8,245 nucleotides of DNA from an uncultured Sphingomonadaceae bacterium (GTDB taxonomy: Bacteria > Pseudomonadota > Alphaproteobacteria > Sphingomonadales > Sphingomonadaceae). The translations under genes and the position numbers were made by a program. The notes beneath the pieces are model-generated. The model was not told where the DNA came from and searched no databases. It worked only from the letters and a program-made list of their open reading frames with translations. The stretch covers positions 1-8,245 of the forward strand of contig CALLWN010000178.1 in NCBI GenBank assembly GCA_938016505.1, in the 5' to 3' direction. Shown here one piece after another: positions 6,747-8,245 of the stretch; the stretch's first letter is position 1; every line of letters starts with the position of its first letter.

Positions 6747-7979
6747 ATGACCACCCGCATCTGGCCCGGCTACTCCCGCACCGGAACGCTCGCCGGCTGT
6801 CTGCTTGCCCTCCTCTATCTCGCCCACGCCGGCCTCACCACGACGCTCGCCCGGACCGACCGGGCGCTCCCGCTGCGCGAGGATCTGAGGGGCTGGCACT
6901 ATCTCGTCGGCGCGCTCCTCTTTGCAACAGCGCTGGTCCGACTGTGGGCCTGGCTCCGCGAACGCCCGGCGCCGCCACCCGGCCTGCCGGCTTCGGCCTT
7001 CGCCTGGGGGCGGGCGCTGGCGCTTGCAGCGCTTCTTCTCATGGTCTTCGCGCCGCTGCTCGGTCTGGTCTACGCCTGGTCAGACGGGCTTTCCGTCCGG
7101 CGTGGCCCGGTCACGCTTCCCGCCCTTGTCGCCCGCGATCGCGCGCTCTGGCAGGCGACCGGCTATTTCCACTCCGGGCTTGGCTTCATGCTGGTGGTGC
7201 TCAACCTCGCCACCGTGCTGACGGCGGCGGTCACCTCGCTGCGCTTCCGCCATGGCCTTCTGTCCGCCTTTCCCCCCGGTCACGGCGCCTTCGCCTTCCT
7301 TGGCTTCTCGTCGACCGTCTACGCCTTCGCGACCTTCCGCGCCCCCGAGCCGGGACCGGTCGCAGTCGCCGGATTCTGGGCGCTCGCCGCCCTCTGGGCC
7401 GGGCTTGGCTGGCTGCTCCACCGCAATCGCCGTCCGCAACCGCGCAGCCAGGCCGTCACGCCGCTCGCGCGCGGCCTTGCCGCTGCCGGCGCGCTTGTGC
7501 TCGTTGGTCTCGGCGCCGCAGGCCCCTATGCCCTGTTCCGCGTGACCCCGTTCGCAGGGTCGGCCGATGTCGCGGCCGTCGAAGGCATCGAATGGCACAC
7601 CCGGCCCGCTGTCGCCCCTGCGGCACTTCCCCCGCCCGACGACTTCGAACGGCGGGTCGAGGCCGAAACCTTCAAATGGTGCAGCTTCTGTCACAACATG
7701 CAGCCCGGCGGCGACCAGCACAAGGTGGGCCCCAACCTCTACAACATCATGGGCCAGCGCGCCGGCACCGTGCCAGGCTTCGGCTATTCGGACGCCATGC
7801 GCGCGGCGCGCGAGCGCGGACTGGTCTGGACCGACGAGACGGTCGCAGCCTATATCGCCGACCCACAGCGGTGGATGCCGGGCACCACAATGATCGTCTC
7901 CTCCGGCCCCATTCCCGATCCGAAGGTGCAGGCGGCGGTCGTCAACCTGCTCAAGCGCGCAACTGCGCCCCGGGACTGA
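6747..7979 (+). CDS. Fused b561-like membrane / c-type cytochrome
   Basis: A 410-residue electron-transfer protein. Seven membrane helices are visible: about 13-33, 50-71, 88-109, 139-163, 179-197, 204-224 and 241-263. Positive loops (RLWAWLRER, SLRFRHG, LLHRNRRPQPR) imply an N-terminus inside and the C-terminal domain in the periplasm. Helices 1-4 resemble cytochrome b561: YSR at 9-11, H51 with G four and R fourteen residues later, PLLGLV in helix 3, and H142. The usual helix-1 histidine is Gly17 and the second helix-4 histidine is missing. Residues about 297-406 are a class I cytochrome c with C312-S-F-C315-H316, HKVGPNL, and an M377-P-G-T-T-M382 segment supplying the Met ligand (probably M382). 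The ATG at 6747 is chosen because earlier GTG starts would run over the palindrome; no clear ribosome-binding site is seen. Its redox partners are unknown. The stop codon lies inside a tandem repeat. Confidence 0.88.
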   Translation: MTTRIWPGYSRTGTLAGCLLALLYLAHAGLTTTLARTDRALPLREDLRGWHYLVGALLFATALVRLWAWLRERPAPPPGLPASAFAWGRALALAALLLMVFAPLLGLVYAWSDGLSVRRGPVTLPALVARDRALWQATGYFHSGLGFMLVVLNLATVLTAAVTSLRFRHGLLSAFPPGHGAFAFLGFSSTVYAFATFRAPEPGPVAVAGFWALAALWAGLGWLLHRNRRPQPRSQAVTPLARGLAAAGALVLVGLGAAGPYALFRVTPFAGSADVAAVEGIEWHTRPAVAPAALPPPDDFERRVEAETFKWCSFCHNMQPGGDQHKVGPNLYNIMGQRAGTVPGFGYSDAMRAARERGLVWTDETVAAYIADPQRWMPGTTMIVSSGPIPDPKVQAAVVNLLKRATAPRD

Positions 7980-8039
7980 GCGCCCCGGGATTGAGCGCCC
8001 CGGGACTGAGCGTCCCGGGACCGAGCGCCCCGGGACCTG
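7965..8039. repeat. Five 15-bp tandem repeats across the cytochrome stop codon
   Basis: Units start at 7965, 7980, 7995, 8010 and 8025, with consensus GCGCCCCGGGACTGA. Unit 1 and unit 3 are identical; unit 2 has one change, unit 4 two, and unit 5 differs in its last three bases. The first unit encodes Ala-Pro-Arg-Asp-stop, the end of the cytochrome. Because 15 is a multiple of three, units 2 and 3 repeat the in-frame TGA. The array fills nearly all of the 65-bp gap to the convergent gene's stop at 8045. Each unit has a CCCGGG core, and unit 4 contains the 10-bp palindrome GTCCCGGGAC. Confidence 0.95.
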
Positions 8040-8044
8040 GCGGC

Positions 8045-8245
8045 TCACACCTCGCCGCGTTCGATCCGCGAAATCGTCTCCCAATAGTCCGCCTGCTCGC
8101 CGCCACTGGCAAGCCCCTCGAGTTCGACCTCAAGGGCGGCGAACACGCGGCCGATCAGCGCGTCGCGCAGCGCCTCGCGCCGTTCGCGCTCGGCCAGGTC
8201 GGGCAGATGGGAATCGACTGCAGCATGGCCCACGCCCGAGAGGCT
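8045..8245 (-). CDS. Unrecognised protein, 3' part only
   Basis: The frame is open from the window's right edge to a TGA at 8045-8047, giving 66 visible residues; the 5' end is outside the window. A GTG at 8231-8233 could be a start but has no ribosome-binding site in front, so truncation is more likely. The visible part is polar, charged and probably helical: PDLAERERREALRD, then ALIGRVFAALEVELEGL, ending YWETISRIERGEV. There is no signal peptide, membrane segment or known motif. It converges on the cytochrome gene, separated from it only by the tandem repeats. Codon pattern, with G/C at third positions, supports real coding. I do not recognise the family. Confidence 0.6.
   Translation of the reverse strand, partial: SLSGVGHAAVDSHLPDLAERERREALRDALIGRVFAALEVELEGLASGGEQADYWETISRIERGEV

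Noticed and set aside
7080..8084. 334-codon minus-strand open frame with PGRSV repeats at its N-terminus
   Set aside because: The peptide repeat is only the 15-bp DNA repeat read in another frame, and the rest is antisense to the cytochrome gene.

Overview
The window is GC-rich chromosomal DNA, probably from an alphaproteobacterium of the Sphingomonadales. Three things suggest this: a class II-type AroA divergent from a small FYDLN-acid zinc-ribbon gene that is followed by tRNA-Ala (an arrangement I associate with sphingomonads); a TonB-dependent receptor of the kind abundant in that order; and the base composition. This is inference; no rRNA or other marker gene is present to settle it.

Layout. 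Positions 1-1251 (minus) hold aroA, cut at its 3' end by the window edge. A 103-bp divergent gap with an interrupted palindrome separates it from a zinc-ribbon/acidic-tail protein (1355-1684, plus) and then tRNA-Ala(GGC) at 1780-1855. These are housekeeping genes. Next come a TetR-family regulator (1943-2797, plus), a 322-bp non-coding gap with a 27-bp near-palindrome, and a TonB-dependent outer-membrane receptor (3120-5351, plus). A secreted serine hydrolase of the class C beta-lactamase/esterase fold (5382-6629, minus) converges on the receptor across 30 bp. It is divergent from a membrane cytochrome (6747-7979, plus) that joins a b561-like membrane domain, three further membrane helices and a periplasmic cytochrome c. 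A perfect 21-bp palindrome lies midway between these two divergent genes. The window ends with five 15-bp tandem repeats that begin inside the last codons of the cytochrome gene, and with the 3' part of an unrecognised minus-strand gene.

How the parts may work together. The TetR gene, the operator-like palindrome and the receptor look like a locally regulated uptake unit; the imported substrate cannot be read from the sequence. The hydrolase and the cytochrome have matching distances to the shared 21-bp palindrome, so joint control of both is plausible. The most unusual gene is the cytochrome. Compared with E. coli CybB as I remember it, it keeps the histidine pair for the heme near the periplasmic face and has lost both histidines of the other heme, while gaining a heme c on that same face. 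I found no CRISPR array, transposase, phage gene or recognised defence or biosynthetic system.
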